A DNA stretch of 38,400 nucleotides from Rhodobacter sp. CACIA14H1 (GCA_000500915.1 AYNO01000013.1:1-38400), one strand, 5' to 3'. Counted from the first letter of the stretch, positions 1 through 10,817 are shown. A program made the numbers and translations. The notes: generated by a model from the sequence alone, not told the origin.

Positions 1-4
1 TATA

Positions 5-37
5 CAAAGGCTACCGTTCGCGGTGGCCTTTGTGTTT
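5..37 (+). terminator. Rho-independent-type hairpin with cUUCGg tetraloop, end of an upstream gene outside the window
   Basis: caaaggctaccg-ttcg-cggtggcctttg: 12-bp stem (one G-U), UUCG loop, followed by tgttt. Confidence 0.7.
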
Positions 38-124
38 CAGGTCCCGACCCCTGCCAGCCCTTCCGTCCCGCTTCCCCTGCCGCCCCTGCCCCGCTATCGT
101 GAGGGCGCAAGAAAGGGGGACACC

Positions 125-1453
125 GTGGCCTCATTCCTCGGATCAGGACAGTTACCCAAACCGCCGTCCTTCTCCGATGACGCCTGGCTTGACGTGCTCT
201 CGGCCGTGGACCGCACCTATGCCGATCTTGTCGATTACCAGGAGCGGCTGGAACGCCAGAATGCCGAACTCCAGTCGATGCGGCATTTCCTCACCTCCAT
301 CCTCTCGTCCGTGTCGGATGTGCTGATCGTCGTCACCCGCACCGGCGAGGTGGAGCAGCTCAGCCGTTCGCTGGCCGATCTGGCGGGGCGTCCGCCCGAG
401 CTGCTGGTGGGTTCCCCGCTGTCCGAGCTCGTCGATCCCGCGGATGGGCCCGCGCTGGACAGGGCGCTGGCCGAGGCGCGTGCCTCGCGCCGTCCGGTCA
501 CGATCGGAACTGGGTCTCGGTGACGCCCGGCGGTCCGAACCCATCGACCTGTCCATCGCCCCCGCCTCGATGACCGGGGTCGGGCGGCGGGTTTCGTCCT
601 GACGGGCCGCCCGCTGGGCGAATTGCGCAAGGCCTATGCCGAACTCAGCGCCGGTCATGACGCCCTCAAATCCGCGCAGGCGCAACTCGTCCGCAACGAA
701 AAGCTGGCATCGCTCGGTCGCCTGCTGGCCGGTGTCGCGCACGAGCTGAACAACCCGATCAGCTTCGTTTATGCCAATGCCCATGCGCTCGAACGCTATG
801 CGGCGAAGTTCGAACAGTATTTCGCCCGCGTGCAGGACGGCGCGTCGCGGGATGAACTGGTGGACCTCCGCGCCAATCTCCGCCTCGACCGCGAGGTGGC
901 GAACCTCCGCGCCGCCATCGACGGGGCGCGGGACGGCGCCGAACGGGTCCGCGACATCGTCGAGGATCTGCGTCGCCTGTCCTCGGAAGGGTCGGGCGAA
1001 AAGGTGGGATTCGACCTTGTCGAAACCAGCCGCGTCGCCGCGACCTGGGTGCTGCGCGGCATGAAGACGCCGGTCAGCCTGCGCTATGCCGGTGCGCTTT
1101 CGGTCCCTGCCTTCGGGCGGCCCGGCCATGTCCAGCAGATCGTGATGAACCTCGTGCAGAACGCGGTGGACGCGCTGGAAGGCCGCGCCGATGGCGAGAT
1201 CGTCATCACCCATGCTGCCGGGGGCGGCGTGGCCTCCCTGACCGTGCAGGACAACGGTCCGGGCGTGCCCGCCGACGTTGCCGCCTCCATCTTCGATCCC
1301 TTCTTCACGACGAAACCCGTGGGGCGCGGCACCGGACTCGGCCTGTCGATCAGCCACAAGATCGCCGAGGAACATGGCGGCAGGCTCATCCTCTGCGACG
1401 ATGCGCCGGGCGGCTGCTTCCGACTCGAACTTCCGTCAGGAGAGACGCCATGA
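125..1453 (+). pseudogene. hupT: HupT/HoxJ-like PAS sensor histidine kinase of the H2-sensing system, interrupted by two compensating frameshifts
   Basis: N-terminal PAS-like part in ORF 23..523 (GTG start at 125 with gaaaggggga upstream) and kinase part in ORF 623..1453 (NEKLASLGRLLAGVAHELNNP H-box, DNGPGVP, GTGLGLSI). The middle segment ELGLGDARRSEPIDLSIAP reads in another frame. Located directly upstream of hupUV. Confidence 0.8.
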
Positions 1454-2442
1454 CCCGCGTGATCTGGCTGCAGGCGGCGGGATGTGGCGGCTGTACGATG
1501 TCGCTGCTCTGCGCCGAAAATCCCGGGGCCATCGACCTGCTGTCGGATGCGGGGATCCGCTTCCTCTGGCACCCCGCCCTGTCCCTGCAAAGCGGCGAAG
1601 AGGCGCGTGCGCTCCTGCAAGCGGTGGCAGACGGGCAGGAACCGGTGGATATCCTCTGCGTCGAAGGGGCCATCGCGCGGGGGCCGAACGGGACGGGGCG
1701 CTTCCAGATGCTGTCCGGCACGGGACGGCCGCTGATGGACTGGGTGCGCGACATCGCCGCCCGCGCCACGCATGTCGTGGCCGTCGGGTCCTGCGCGGCC
1801 TTCGGCGGGGTCACGGCTGCGGGCGGCAACCCCTCCGATGCGGTCGGCCTGCAATACGAAGGCGCCCATCCCGGCGGTCTGCTGCCGCCGGACTGGCGCT
1901 CCCGCTCCGGTCTGCCGGTCATCAATGTGGCCGGCTGTCCGACCCATCCGGGCTGGGTGACGGAAACGCTGCTCCTGCTGTCGGCGGGCGCGATCGGCGC
2001 GGGCGATCTGGACGGGTACCGCCGCCCCCGCTTCTATGCCGACCACCTTGTCCACCATGGCTGCCCGAAAAACGAATTCTACGAATACAAGGCCAGCGCA
2101 AGGCAACTGTCCGACCTCGGCTGCATGATGGAAAACCTGGGCTGCGTCGGGACGCAGGCGGTGGGCGACTGCAACATCCGCCCCTGGAACGGCGAAGGCT
2201 CCTGCACGCGCGGCGGCTTTCCCTGCATCAACTGCACCGCCCCCGAATTCGAGGAACCGCGCCACCCCTTCACCGAAACGCCCAAGGTCGCGGGCATCCC
2301 CGTCGGCCTGCCCACCGACATGCCGAAGGCATGGTTCATGGCGCTCGCCTCGCTGTCAAAGGCGGCGACGCCCGACCGCATCGGCATCAATGCCGTCTCG
2401 GACCGCGTGCGCGTCCCGCCAACCCTGCGGAAACCCAAGTGA
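1450..2442 (+). CDS. hupU: Regulatory (H2-sensing) [NiFe]-hydrogenase small subunit HupU
   Basis: Small-subunit motifs (CGGCTMSLLCAENPG, GSCAAFGG, NVAGCPTHPGW); no Tat signal; ATGA overlap with hupT. Confidence 0.93.
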   Translation: MTRVIWLQAAGCGGCTMSLLCAENPGAIDLLSDAGIRFLWHPALSLQSGEEARALLQAVADGQEPVDILCVEGAIARGPNGTGRFQMLSGTGRPLMDWVRDIAARATHVVAVGSCAAFGGVTAAGGNPSDAVGLQYEGAHPGGLLPPDWRSRSGLPVINVAGCPTHPGWVTETLLLLSAGAIGAGDLDGYRRPRFYADHLVHHGCPKNEFYEYKASARQLSDLGCMMENLGCVGTQAVGDCNIRPWNGEGSCTRGGFPCINCTAPEFEEPRHPFTETPKVAGIPVGLPTDMPKAWFMALASLSKAATPDRIGINAVSDRVRVPPTLRKPK

Positions 2443-3857
2443 CACGCCTCGTCGTCGGCCCCTTCAACCGCGTCGAAGGCGATCTGGAAGTGACGCTGGA
2501 CATCGCCGAAGGGCAGGTCCGCGCTGCCCGCGTCAACGCCCCCCTCTATCGCGGTTTCGAACGGATGCTCGAAGGCCGCGACCCCCGCGACGCGCTGACC
2601 ATCACGCCGCGCATCTGCGGGATCTGCTCCATCAGCCAATCCGCCGCCGCCGCCCGTGCGCTGGCCTCGGCCATGGGGATGACGCCCACGCCGCAGGGGG
2701 CGCGGGTCGCCGCCCTGATCCATGCGGTGGAAAACGCGGCGGACCACCTGACGCATTTCCACCTCTTCTTCATGCCGGATTTCACCCGACCGGTCTATGC
2801 CGGCCACGGCTGGCACGGCAGGGTGATCGACCGCTTCACCGCCATCGACGGCTCCGCCCTCCGCGCTGCCGTGGCGGCCCGCGCCGACCTGCTGCACATC
2901 GTCGGGATGCTGGCGGGCAAATGGCCCCATACGCTGGCCATCCAGCCCGGTGGCGTGACCCGCGCCCCCGGGCCACGCGACAAGGCGCGACTGGCGGTCT
3001 CGCTCCGCGCCTTCCGGCGCTATCTCGAAGAAACCGTCTTCGGCGCCCCGCTGGAGGAATTCGTTGCCCTGTCCCGCATCGACGACCTCATGCGCTGGGG
3101 CAGGGGGGATGTCGGCCTCTTCCTCGACATCGCGGCCGATCTGGGGCTGGACGGCATGGGGCGCGGATCAGGCCGCTATCTCAGTTTCGGGGCCTATCCC
3201 GTGGACGCCGGGCCGATCTTCGCCGCAGGGGCATGGGACAACGGCCCCCGCCCGCTCGACACCGCCGCCATCCGCGAGGATCTGTCCCACGCATGGATGA
3301 CCGGCACCGAGGCGCATCCCTCCGAAGGCCGCACCGAACCCGACACCACCATGTCCGACCCCGCCTATAGCTGGTGCAAGGCCCCGCGCCTTGCGGGGCG
3401 CAGCATGGAAACCGGGGCGCTGGCGCGGCAGGTCGTGGATGGCCACCCCCTTGCCCGCGCCATGGCGGGCGGAGGGGTCCTCGCCCGTGTCGCCGCCCGC
3501 CTTCTCGAACTGGCCCGCACCCAGATCGTGATGGAGGATCTTGTCGCCGGCATCGATCCCGGCGCAACCTTCATGCACTCCGCCCCCGCCCCCCGCGAAG
3601 GCACCGGCGAAGGGCTGGTCGAAGCCGCACGCGGCGCACTCGGGCACTGGCTCCGCATCGCCGACGGGCGCATCGCCAGTTACCAGATCATCGCGCCCAC
3701 CACGTGGAACTTCAGCCCCCGCGATGCCGCAGGCATCCCCGGCCCGCTGGAAGCCGCGCTGGAAGGCGCCCCCGTGCAGGATGGCGAAACCACCCCCGTC
3801 AGCGTCCAGCACATCGTCCGCAGCTTCGACCCCTGCATGGTCTGCACGGTGCATTGA
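2439..3857 (+). CDS. hupV: Regulatory [NiFe]-hydrogenase large subunit HupV
   Basis: GTG start overlapping hupU stop (GTGA); RICGICS near the N-terminus; ends DPCMVCTVH with no C-terminal extension, as expected for the regulatory enzyme. Confidence 0.93.
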   Translation: MTRLVVGPFNRVEGDLEVTLDIAEGQVRAARVNAPLYRGFERMLEGRDPRDALTITPRICGICSISQSAAAARALASAMGMTPTPQGARVAALIHAVENAADHLTHFHLFFMPDFTRPVYAGHGWHGRVIDRFTAIDGSALRAAVAARADLLHIVGMLAGKWPHTLAIQPGGVTRAPGPRDKARLAVSLRAFRRYLEETVFGAPLEEFVALSRIDDLMRWGRGDVGLFLDIAADLGLDGMGRGSGRYLSFGAYPVDAGPIFAAGAWDNGPRPLDTAAIREDLSHAWMTGTEAHPSEGRTEPDTTMSDPAYSWCKAPRLAGRSMETGALARQVVDGHPLARAMAGGGVLARVAARLLELARTQIVMEDLVAGIDPGATFMHSAPAPREGTGEGLVEAARGALGHWLRIADGRIASYQIIAPTTWNFSPRDAAGIPGPLEAALEGAPVQDGETTPVSVQHIVRSFDPCMVCTVH

Positions 3858-3861
3858 CGGC

Positions 3862-6099
3862 ATGGCGGCGCTGCGCATCCGCGTCAGGGGACAGGTGCAG
3901 GGCGTGGGCTTCCGCCCCTTCATCTGGCAACTGGCCCGATCCCACGGCATCACGGGCGAGGTGCTGAACGACCCCGAAGGAGTCCTCATCCACGCCACCG
4001 GCCCCGCGCTGGATGCCTTCCTGCACGACATCCGCGCCAAGGCCCCGCCCCTTGCCCGCATCGACGCGGTGGAAACCGCGCCGCACAGCTTTGCCACCCC
4101 GCCCGACGGCTTCACCATCGCCCCGTCGCAGGGCAGCGGCGCCGAAACCCGAGTCACGCCCGATGCCGCAACCTGCCCCGCCTGCGCCGCCGAAATCCGC
4201 GACGGCGGACGCCGCCACGGCTATGCCTTCACCAACTGCACCCATTGCGGCCCCCGCTTCACCATCCTGCAGGGCCTGCCCTATGACCGCGCCAGAACCA
4301 CCATGGCGCCCTTCCCCCTTTGCCCCGACTGCCGGGCCGAATACGAAGACCCCGCCGACCGCCGCTTCCATGCCCAACCCGTCGCCTGCCCCGCCTGCGG
4401 CCCCCGCCTCTGGCTGGAGGCAGACGGACGCGAACCCGCGACCGACCCCATCCCCGACGCCGCCGCCCGCCTCCGCGCCGGCCAGATCATCGCGGTCAAG
4501 GGCCTCGGCGGTTTCCACCTCGCCTGCGACGCGGCGAACCCCGCCGCCCTGCACACCCTGCGACAGCGCAAGCGCCGCCCGTCCAAACCCTTCGCCATCA
4601 TGGCCAGCCTGCCCATGGCCGAAACGCTCTGTCACCTGACGGATGCCGACCGCGCCCTGCTGTCCGACCCTGCCGCGCCCGTCATCCTTGCCCCGTCCCG
4701 CCGCACCCTGCCCGATGCCGTCGCGCCCGGGATCGACACGCTGGGGATCATGCTGCCCTACACGCCCCTGCATCACCTCCTGCTCGACGCTTTCGACGGC
4801 CCGCTCGTGATGACCTCCGGCAACCTGTCCGGCGAACCGCAGGTCATCGGCAATCACGAGGCGCGGGAAAAGCTGTCCCCCTTCGCCGATGCCTTCCTGA
4901 TGCATGACCGCGACATCGCCCGCCGTCTGGACGACAGCGTGGAACGCGCCGCGCCGCCCATGGTGCTGCGCCGCGCAAGGGGCCGTGTGCCCGGGACGCT
5001 GCCGCTGCCCCCCGGCTTTTCCGACAGGCAGGTGCTGGCAACCGGCGGCCAGATGAAGGGCGCCATCGCGCTGACCAAAGGCGGGCAGGTGCTGCTGGGC
5101 CATCATCTGGGCGATCTGGACGATGCGCTCTGCGCGGCGGAATTCGGCAAGGCCGTCACCGATTACCGCGCCCTGTTCGACGCCCGCCCCGTGGCCATCG
5201 CGCATGACCTGCACCCCGCCTACCGCGCCACCATCGCCGCACAGGACATGGCGCGGCGCGACGGGCTGGCGCTCTGTCCCGTCCAGCACCACCACGCGCA
5301 CCTTGCCGCCTGTCTGGCCGAAAACCTCTGGCCGCTGGACGGCCCGCCGGTGGCGGGGATCATCCTTGACGGGACAGGGATGGGCGATGACGGCACGGTC
5401 TGGGGCGGCGAACTCCTCCTCGGCTCCTACGCCGCCTTCACCCGCGCCGCCCACCTCCGCCCCGCCCCGCTGGCAGGGGGCGACCGCGCCGCCCGCGAGC
5501 CCTGGCGCAACGCGCTGGCGCGGCTGGATCAGGCGGGTCTGCCCCACCTTGCCGACCGCCTGTTCCCCGATGCCCCCCGCGCTGCCATCCGCTCGGCCAT
5601 CGCGGCAGGCATGAACGCGCCCCCCTCCTCCTCCGCCGGTCGCCTCTACGATGCTGTTGCCGCCTGCCTGACCATCTGTCCCATGGCCCAATCCTACGAA
5701 GGCGAAGCCGCGATGCGCCTCGACGCCCTCTCCGCACCGGACGAAAGGCCATACCCCTTCGGCCCCGCCCTCGACCCCGCCCCCATGTTCGCCGCCCTTG
5801 CCGCCGACCTTGCCGCAAACGTCCCGCCCGCCCGCATCGCCGCCCGCTTCCAGCTTGGCCTTGCCGAGGCTTTCGCCGCCGAAGCCCGCACCCTGATCCA
5901 TCAGGGCAAGGCGCAGGCCGTCGCCCTGTCGGGTGGCTGCTTCCAGAACGCCACGCTGCAGCAGGCCGTCATCGACCGCCTGCCCGGCATCCGCGTGCTG
6001 ACCCACCGCAGCACCCCCGCCAATGACGGCGGCCTTGCGCTCGGTCAGGCCGTGGTCGCGCTGGCCCGGATGACCGGCACATCCAACGCCACCACCTGA
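3862..6099 (+). CDS. hypF: Carbamoyltransferase HypF, hydrogenase maturation
   Basis: Acylphosphatase domain (RGQVQGVGFRPFIW), paired zinc-finger motifs (CPACAAEI, CTHCGPRF, CPDCRAEY, CPACGPRL), YrdC-like and Kae1-like domains (HHHAHLAACLAE, LSGGCFQN). Confidence 0.95.
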   Translation: MAALRIRVRGQVQGVGFRPFIWQLARSHGITGEVLNDPEGVLIHATGPALDAFLHDIRAKAPPLARIDAVETAPHSFATPPDGFTIAPSQGSGAETRVTPDAATCPACAAEIRDGGRRHGYAFTNCTHCGPRFTILQGLPYDRARTTMAPFPLCPDCRAEYEDPADRRFHAQPVACPACGPRLWLEADGREPATDPIPDAAARLRAGQIIAVKGLGGFHLACDAANPAALHTLRQRKRRPSKPFAIMASLPMAETLCHLTDADRALLSDPAAPVILAPSRRTLPDAVAPGIDTLGIMLPYTPLHHLLLDAFDGPLVMTSGNLSGEPQVIGNHEAREKLSPFADAFLMHDRDIARRLDDSVERAAPPMVLRRARGRVPGTLPLPPGFSDRQVLATGGQMKGAIALTKGGQVLLGHHLGDLDDALCAAEFGKAVTDYRALFDARPVAIAHDLHPAYRATIAAQDMARRDGLALCPVQHHHAHLAACLAENLWPLDGPPVAGIILDGTGMGDDGTVWGGELLLGSYAAFTRAAHLRPAPLAGGDRAAREPWRNALARLDQAGLPHLADRLFPDAPRAAIRSAIAAGMNAPPSSSAGRLYDAVAACLTICPMAQSYEGEAAMRLDALSAPDERPYPFGPALDPAPMFAALAADLAANVPPARIAARFQLGLAEAFAAEARTLIHQGKAQAVALSGGCFQNATLQQAVIDRLPGIRVLTHRSTPANDGGLALGQAVVALARMTGTSNATT

Positions 6100-7439
6100 C
6101 CCGCCGCCAGCAGCACATCCTCGCGGAACGGCGCGGCAAGGAACTGCACACCCATCGGCACGGGCCCCGACAGGTCCGTCGTCACCGCCAGCCCCGGCAG
6201 CCCCATCAGCGGCGGCACGATCTGCGGCATCTGGGCCGCGATCACCGCATCGAAATCCGCAGGCGACCGAACGTCGATGTTGTTGGCAAACACCTCCGCC
6301 CCCGACACCGGACACAGAACCACCGGCCATTCCTCGAAAAACTGCCGCCACAGCCGCACCAGCCGCGACCGCACCCGCAGCGCATCCATCAACCCCTCCG
6401 CCGTCAGCGCGGGGCTGATCCGGCAGAACTGGTCATAGATGAAGGACGCATCGGGGTCCGCCTCCTGCCGCACGGCCCCCTCCACCCGCCGCATGTCCGC
6501 CATCCACAGGGAAATCTGCACCCCCAGCCCCTCGCGCATAGGCGGGGCAGGGGGCGTGCCCACCTCCCATCCCGCCGCCTCCAGCCGCGCCGCCGCTGCC
6601 CGCAGCGCCCCGCGCACGCGTGGCGCCACCTCCATCCCGTCCGGCGCCTCGACCAGCGCCACCCGCCTTTGCACCGCCGGCCCGTCCAACGGCACCGGTA
6701 TCCACCACGGATCGCGCAGGTCCGGCGCGGCCATCGCCTCCAGCGCCAGCCGCAGGTCGGGCACCGTCCGCGCCAGGGGCCCCGATACCGCCATCAACTG
6801 CCCGCCGATATGCCGGTCCCCCGCCGTCGCGTTGAAGGCCGCCACCCGCCCCAGCGACGGGCGCAGACCATGCACCCCGCAGGCATAGGCCGGATAGCGG
6901 ATCGACCCCGCGATATCGGTTCCATGCGCGATGGACCCCAGACCCGCCGCCACCGCCGCCCCGGCCCCGCCCGAAGACCCGCCGGGCGTCAGCCCCGCAT
7001 CATGCGGATTGACCGTCTGCCCGTGCAGCGCATTCCGCGTGAACCAGCGCAGCGAAAAGGCGGGCGTGTTGGTGCGCCCGACGATCACCGCCCCCGCCCG
7101 CCGCAGGTTGGACACCACCGGATTGTCCTCTGCCGCCACAAGCCCCGCCTGCATCCGCAAGCCGTTGGTCGTGGCCTGCCCCGCCTGATCGACATTCACC
7201 TTCACCGTGACCGGCACCCCCGCCAGCGGCCCCGCATCCTCCCCCCGCGCCAGCGCGGCATCCACCGCCCGCGCCGCCGCCCATGCCTCGTCATCCATCC
7301 GCGCCACGATGGCATTCAGGCGCGGATTCTCCGCCTCCACCCGCGCCAGCGTCGCGGCCAGCACCGCCTCGGCCGACACCTCCCCGCGCCGGATCATCGC
7401 GGCCTGTTCGGTGGCGGACAGAAGGCTCGGATCGGTCAT
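6045..7439 (-). CDS. Amidase signature family protein
   Basis: Amidase motifs VTVKVNVD, GGSSGGAGAAVAAGLGSIAHGTDIAGSIRYPA; start taken as MTDPSLLSATEQAAM. Confidence 0.88.
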   Translation of the reverse strand: MTDPSLLSATEQAAMIRRGEVSAEAVLAATLARVEAENPRLNAIVARMDDEAWAAARAVDAALARGEDAGPLAGVPVTVKVNVDQAGQATTNGLRMQAGLVAAEDNPVVSNLRRAGAVIVGRTNTPAFSLRWFTRNALHGQTVNPHDAGLTPGGSSGGAGAAVAAGLGSIAHGTDIAGSIRYPAYACGVHGLRPSLGRVAAFNATAGDRHIGGQLMAVSGPLARTVPDLRLALEAMAAPDLRDPWWIPVPLDGPAVQRRVALVEAPDGMEVAPRVRGALRAAAARLEAAGWEVGTPPAPPMREGLGVQISLWMADMRRVEGAVRQEADPDASFIYDQFCRISPALTAEGLMDALRVRSRLVRLWRQFFEEWPVVLCPVSGAEVFANNIDVRSPADFDAVIAAQMPQIVPPLMGLPGLAVTTDLSGPVPMGVQFLAAPFREDVLLAAGQVVALDVPVIRASATTA

Positions 7440-7718
7440 GGCAGGCGCTCCCCTCGGTTCACCCCAACATGCCCCCGCGCCGCGCCCTTGCAAAGCCCGC
7501 CGCACCGTCCGGCGGAAAGGCTCTGACCACCCCGCCCCCGCCCGTGATCACCCCCTTGCCGCCCCTGCCGCCGTGAAACCGGTCCAACCCCTTGCAAAAA
7601 CGAAAGAAAACAAACTTCCCGCCCCACCGCAAAAACCCGCATCCACCCCGCCCGCCCATGCCGCATACCCAAGCATACAGTGGCGGGGGCCCGACTCCCG
7701 CAAGAAGGGGAGGAAGCC

Positions 7719-8804
7719 TTGTCACAGATCGAGACCTTCTACGACGTCATGCGCAGGCAGGGGATCACCCGCCGCAGCTTCATGAAATACTGCTCGCTCA
7801 CCGCAGCGGCGCTTGGCCTCGGCCCAAGCTTCGTGCCCAAGATCGCCCATGCGATGGAAACCAAGCCGCGCACGCCGGTCATCTGGGTCCACGGCCTCGA
7901 ATGCACCTGCTGCTCCGAAAGCTTCATCCGCGCCGCGCATCCGCTGGCCAAGGATGTGGTCCTGTCGATGATCAGCCTCGATTACGACGACACGCTGATG
8001 GCCGCTGCAGGCCACGCCGCCGAAGCCGCCCTGATGGACACGATCGAGAAGTACAAGGGCAACTACATCCTCGCCGTCGAAGGCAACCCGCCCCTGAACG
8101 AAGACGGCATGTTCTGCATCACCGGCGGCAAGCCCTTCGTCGAGAAACTCCGCATGGCGGCCAAGGACGCCAAGGCTATCATCTCGTGGGGCGCCTGCGC
8201 CTCCTACGGCTGCGTGCAGGCCGCCGCGCCCAACCCGACGCAGGCCACGCCCGTCCACAAGGTCATCACCGACAAGCCCATCATCAAGGTCCCGGGCTGC
8301 CCCCCGATCGCCGAGGTGATGACCGGCGTCATCACCTACATGCTGACCTTCGACCGCCTGCCCGAGCTTGACCGTCAGGGCCGCCCCGCGATGTTCTATT
8401 CGCAGCGCATCCACGACAAGTGCTACCGCCGCCCGCATTTCGACGCAGGCCAGTTCGTCGAGGCATGGGACGACGAAAACGCCCGCAAGGGCTATTGCCT
8501 CTACAAGATGGGCTGCAAGGGCCCGACCACCTACAACGCCTGCTCCACCATCCGCTGGAACGAAGGCGTCTCCTTCCCCATCCAGTCCGGCCACGGCTGC
8601 ATCGGCTGCTCCGAAGACGGGTTCTGGGATCAGGGGTCGTTCTACAACCGCCTGACCAACGTCAAGCAATTCGGGATCGAGGCGAATGCCGACCAGATCG
8701 GCACCGCCGCGGCAGGGGTCGTGGGCGGGGCGATTGCCGTCCACGCCGCCGTCAGTGCGCTGAAGAAGGCGCAGAAGAAATCGCAGGACAAGGTAGAGGG
8801 CTGA
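7719..8804 (+). CDS. hupS: Uptake [NiFe]-hydrogenase small subunit HupS, Tat-exported
   Basis: Twin-arginine motif [41 protein letters not shown]; likely TTG start at 7719 within ORF 7680..8804. Confidence 0.93.
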   Translation: MSQIETFYDVMRRQGITRRSFMKYCSLTAAALGLGPSFVPKIAHAMETKPRTPVIWVHGLECTCCSESFIRAAHPLAKDVVLSMISLDYDDTLMAAAGHAAEAALMDTIEKYKGNYILAVEGNPPLNEDGMFCITGGKPFVEKLRMAAKDAKAIISWGACASYGCVQAAAPNPTQATPVHKVITDKPIIKVPGCPPIAEVMTGVITYMLTFDRLPELDRQGRPAMFYSQRIHDKCYRRPHFDAGQFVEAWDDENARKGYCLYKMGCKGPTTYNACSTIRWNEGVSFPIQSGHGCIGCSEDGFWDQGSFYNRLTNVKQFGIEANADQIGTAAAGVVGGAIAVHAAVSALKKAQKKSQDKVEG

Positions 8805-8808
8805 CACC

Positions 8809-10602
8809 ATGGGCAACCAGACACCGAACGGCTTCACCCTCGACACTTCGGGCAAGCGCATCGTCGTCGATCCGGTCACGCGCATCGAAGGCCACATGCG
8901 CTGCGAGGTGAACGTCAACGATCAGGGCATCATCACCAATGCCGTGTCCACCGGCACCATGTGGCGCGGGCTGGAAGTCATCCTCAAGGGCCGCGATCCC
9001 CGCGACGCGTGGGCCTTCACCGAACGGATATGCGGCGTCTGCACCGGCACCCACGCCCTGACATCGGTCCGCGCGGTCGAGGATGCGCTGGGGATCACCA
9101 TCCCCGACAACGCGAACTCCATCCGCAACATCATGCAGCTCAACCTGCAGATCCACGACCACATCGTGCATTTCTACCACCTGCACGCGCTGGACTGGGT
9201 CAACCCCGTCAACGCCCTGCGGGCCGACCCCAAGGCCACGTCGGAACTGCAACAGGCCGTATCGCCCAGCCATCCCCTCTCCTCGCCGGGCTATTTCCGC
9301 GACGTGCAGAACCGGCTCAAGAAATTCGTGGAATCCGGCCAGCTCGGCCTGTTCAAGAACGGCTACTGGGACAACCCGGCCTATCTGCTTCCCCCCGAAG
9401 CCGACCTCATGGCCACGACCCACTACCTCGAGGCGCTCGATCTCCAGAAGGAAATCGTCAAGGTCCACACCGTCTTCGGCGGCAAGAACCCGCATCCCAA
9501 CTGGCTTGTGGGCGGCGTTCCCTGCCCGATCAACGTCCATTCCACGGGCGCGGTCGGCGCCATCAACATGGAACGGCTGAACCTCGTCTCCTCGATCATC
9601 GACCGCTGCATCGAGTTCAACAACAATGTCTATATCCCCGACGTCATCGCCATCGGCGGATTCTACAAGAACTGGCTCTATGGCGGCGGGCTGTCGTCCA
9701 AGTCGGTGCTGGCCTATGGCGACATCCCCGAAAACGCCAACGATTTCAGTGCCGCGCAACTTCACCTGCCGCGCGGGGCGATCGTCAACGGCAACCTGAA
9801 CGAAGTGCAGGATGTCGATGTCCGCGATCCCGAACAGATCCAGGAATTCGTGGATCACTCGTGGTACCAGTACGGCGAACCCGGCAAGGGCCTGCACCCG
9901 TGGGACGGCGTGACCGAACCGAAATTCGAACTCGGCGCCGCGACCAAGGGCACACGGACCAATATCGAAAACCTCGACGAATCCGCCAAGTATTCGTGGA
10001 TCAAGGCCCCCCGCTGGAAGGGCAACGCGATGGAGGTGGGCCCCCTTGCCCGCTACATCGTGGGCTACGCCTCGGGCCACGAAGACATCAAGAACCAGGT
10101 CGAAGGCCTGCTCAGGACGATGAACCTGCCGGTGTCGGCACTCTTCTCCACCCTCGGCCGGACGGCGGCGCGGGCGCTGGAGTCGGAATATTGCGGCCGC
10201 CTGCAAAAGCACTTCTTCGACAAGCTGGTCCAGAACATCAAGAACGGCGACGAATCCACCGCCAACGTCGCCAAATGGGACCCCTCCACCTGGCCGAAAG
10301 AGGCAAAGGGCGTCGGCATGACCGAAGCCCCGCGCGGCGCCCTCGGCCACTGGGTAAAGGTCAAGGACGGCCGCATCGAGAATTACCAATGCGTCGTCCC
10401 CACCACGTGGAACGGCAGCCCCCGCGACAGCGCGGGCAATATCGGCGCCTTCGAGGCGTCGCTGATGGACACCAAGATGGAACGCCCCGAGGAACCGGTC
10501 GAAATCCTGCGCACCCTGCACAGCTTCGACCCCTGCCTTGCCTGTTCCACCCATGTCATGTCTCCCGACGGTCAGGAACTGACCTCGGTCAAGGTCCGCT
10601 GA
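8809..10602 (+). CDS. hupL: Uptake [NiFe]-hydrogenase large subunit HupL
   Basis: [21 protein letters not shown]-terminal [24 protein letters not shown] with a cleavable extension. Confidence 0.96.
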   Translation: MGNQTPNGFTLDTSGKRIVVDPVTRIEGHMRCEVNVNDQGIITNAVSTGTMWRGLEVILKGRDPRDAWAFTERICGVCTGTHALTSVRAVEDALGITIPDNANSIRNIMQLNLQIHDHIVHFYHLHALDWVNPVNALRADPKATSELQQAVSPSHPLSSPGYFRDVQNRLKKFVESGQLGLFKNGYWDNPAYLLPPEADLMATTHYLEALDLQKEIVKVHTVFGGKNPHPNWLVGGVPCPINVHSTGAVGAINMERLNLVSSIIDRCIEFNNNVYIPDVIAIGGFYKNWLYGGGLSSKSVLAYGDIPENANDFSAAQLHLPRGAIVNGNLNEVQDVDVRDPEQIQEFVDHSWYQYGEPGKGLHPWDGVTEPKFELGAATKGTRTNIENLDESAKYSWIKAPRWKGNAMEVGPLARYIVGYASGHEDIKNQVEGLLRTMNLPVSALFSTLGRTAARALESEYCGRLQKHFFDKLVQNIKNGDESTANVAKWDPSTWPKEAKGVGMTEAPRGALGHWVKVKDGRIENYQCVVPTTWNGSPRDSAGNIGAFEASLMDTKMERPEEPVEILRTLHSFDPCLACSTHVMSPDGQELTSVKVR

Positions 10603-10616
10603 GGGAGGGGATCACG

Positions 10617-10817
10617 ATGAAGAAACTTGCAGCACTCCTTGCCCTTTCCGGCGCACCCGCACTTGCCCATCCGGGCCATGTCGCCGCGGCGGTCGAGGGC
10701 GACTCGCACTGGCTGACGCAGGCGGACCATCTTGCCGTCGTCGTCGGGGTCTTCGTTCTGGCAGGCCTGCTGGCATGGCCCAGGGGCCGTGCCGCGCTGG
10801 CCCGTCTCCTTGGCTGA
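10617..10817 (+). CDS. Small secreted or membrane protein (66 aa) between hupL and hupC
   Basis: ATG 10617 with upstream gagggagggg; MKKLAALLALSGAPALAHPGH (signal-peptide-like) then one TM segment (HLAVVVGVFVLAGLLAWP). Resembles the N-terminus of HupE/UreJ-type proteins but is truncated. Confidence 0.7.
   Translation: MKKLAALLALSGAPALAHPGHVAAAVEGDSHWLTQADHLAVVVGVFVLAGLLAWPRGRAALARLLG

Noticed and set aside
3799-6351. 850-aa minus-strand ORF opposite hypF
   Set aside because: Low-complexity Gly/Ala/Val/Asp-rich antisense translation of a GC-rich gene; the plus strand encodes a clear HypF.
7440-7718. Search for a HupR-type TTG-N5-CAA site or IHF site upstream of hupS
   Set aside because: By eye no exact TTG-N5-CAA was found; caaccccttg (CAA-N4-TTG) has the wrong arrangement and no convincing IHF consensus was seen, so no site is claimed.
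8752-10554. 600-aa minus-strand ORF opposite hupL
   Set aside because: Antisense to an unmistakable HupL; no recognisable domain in the translation.
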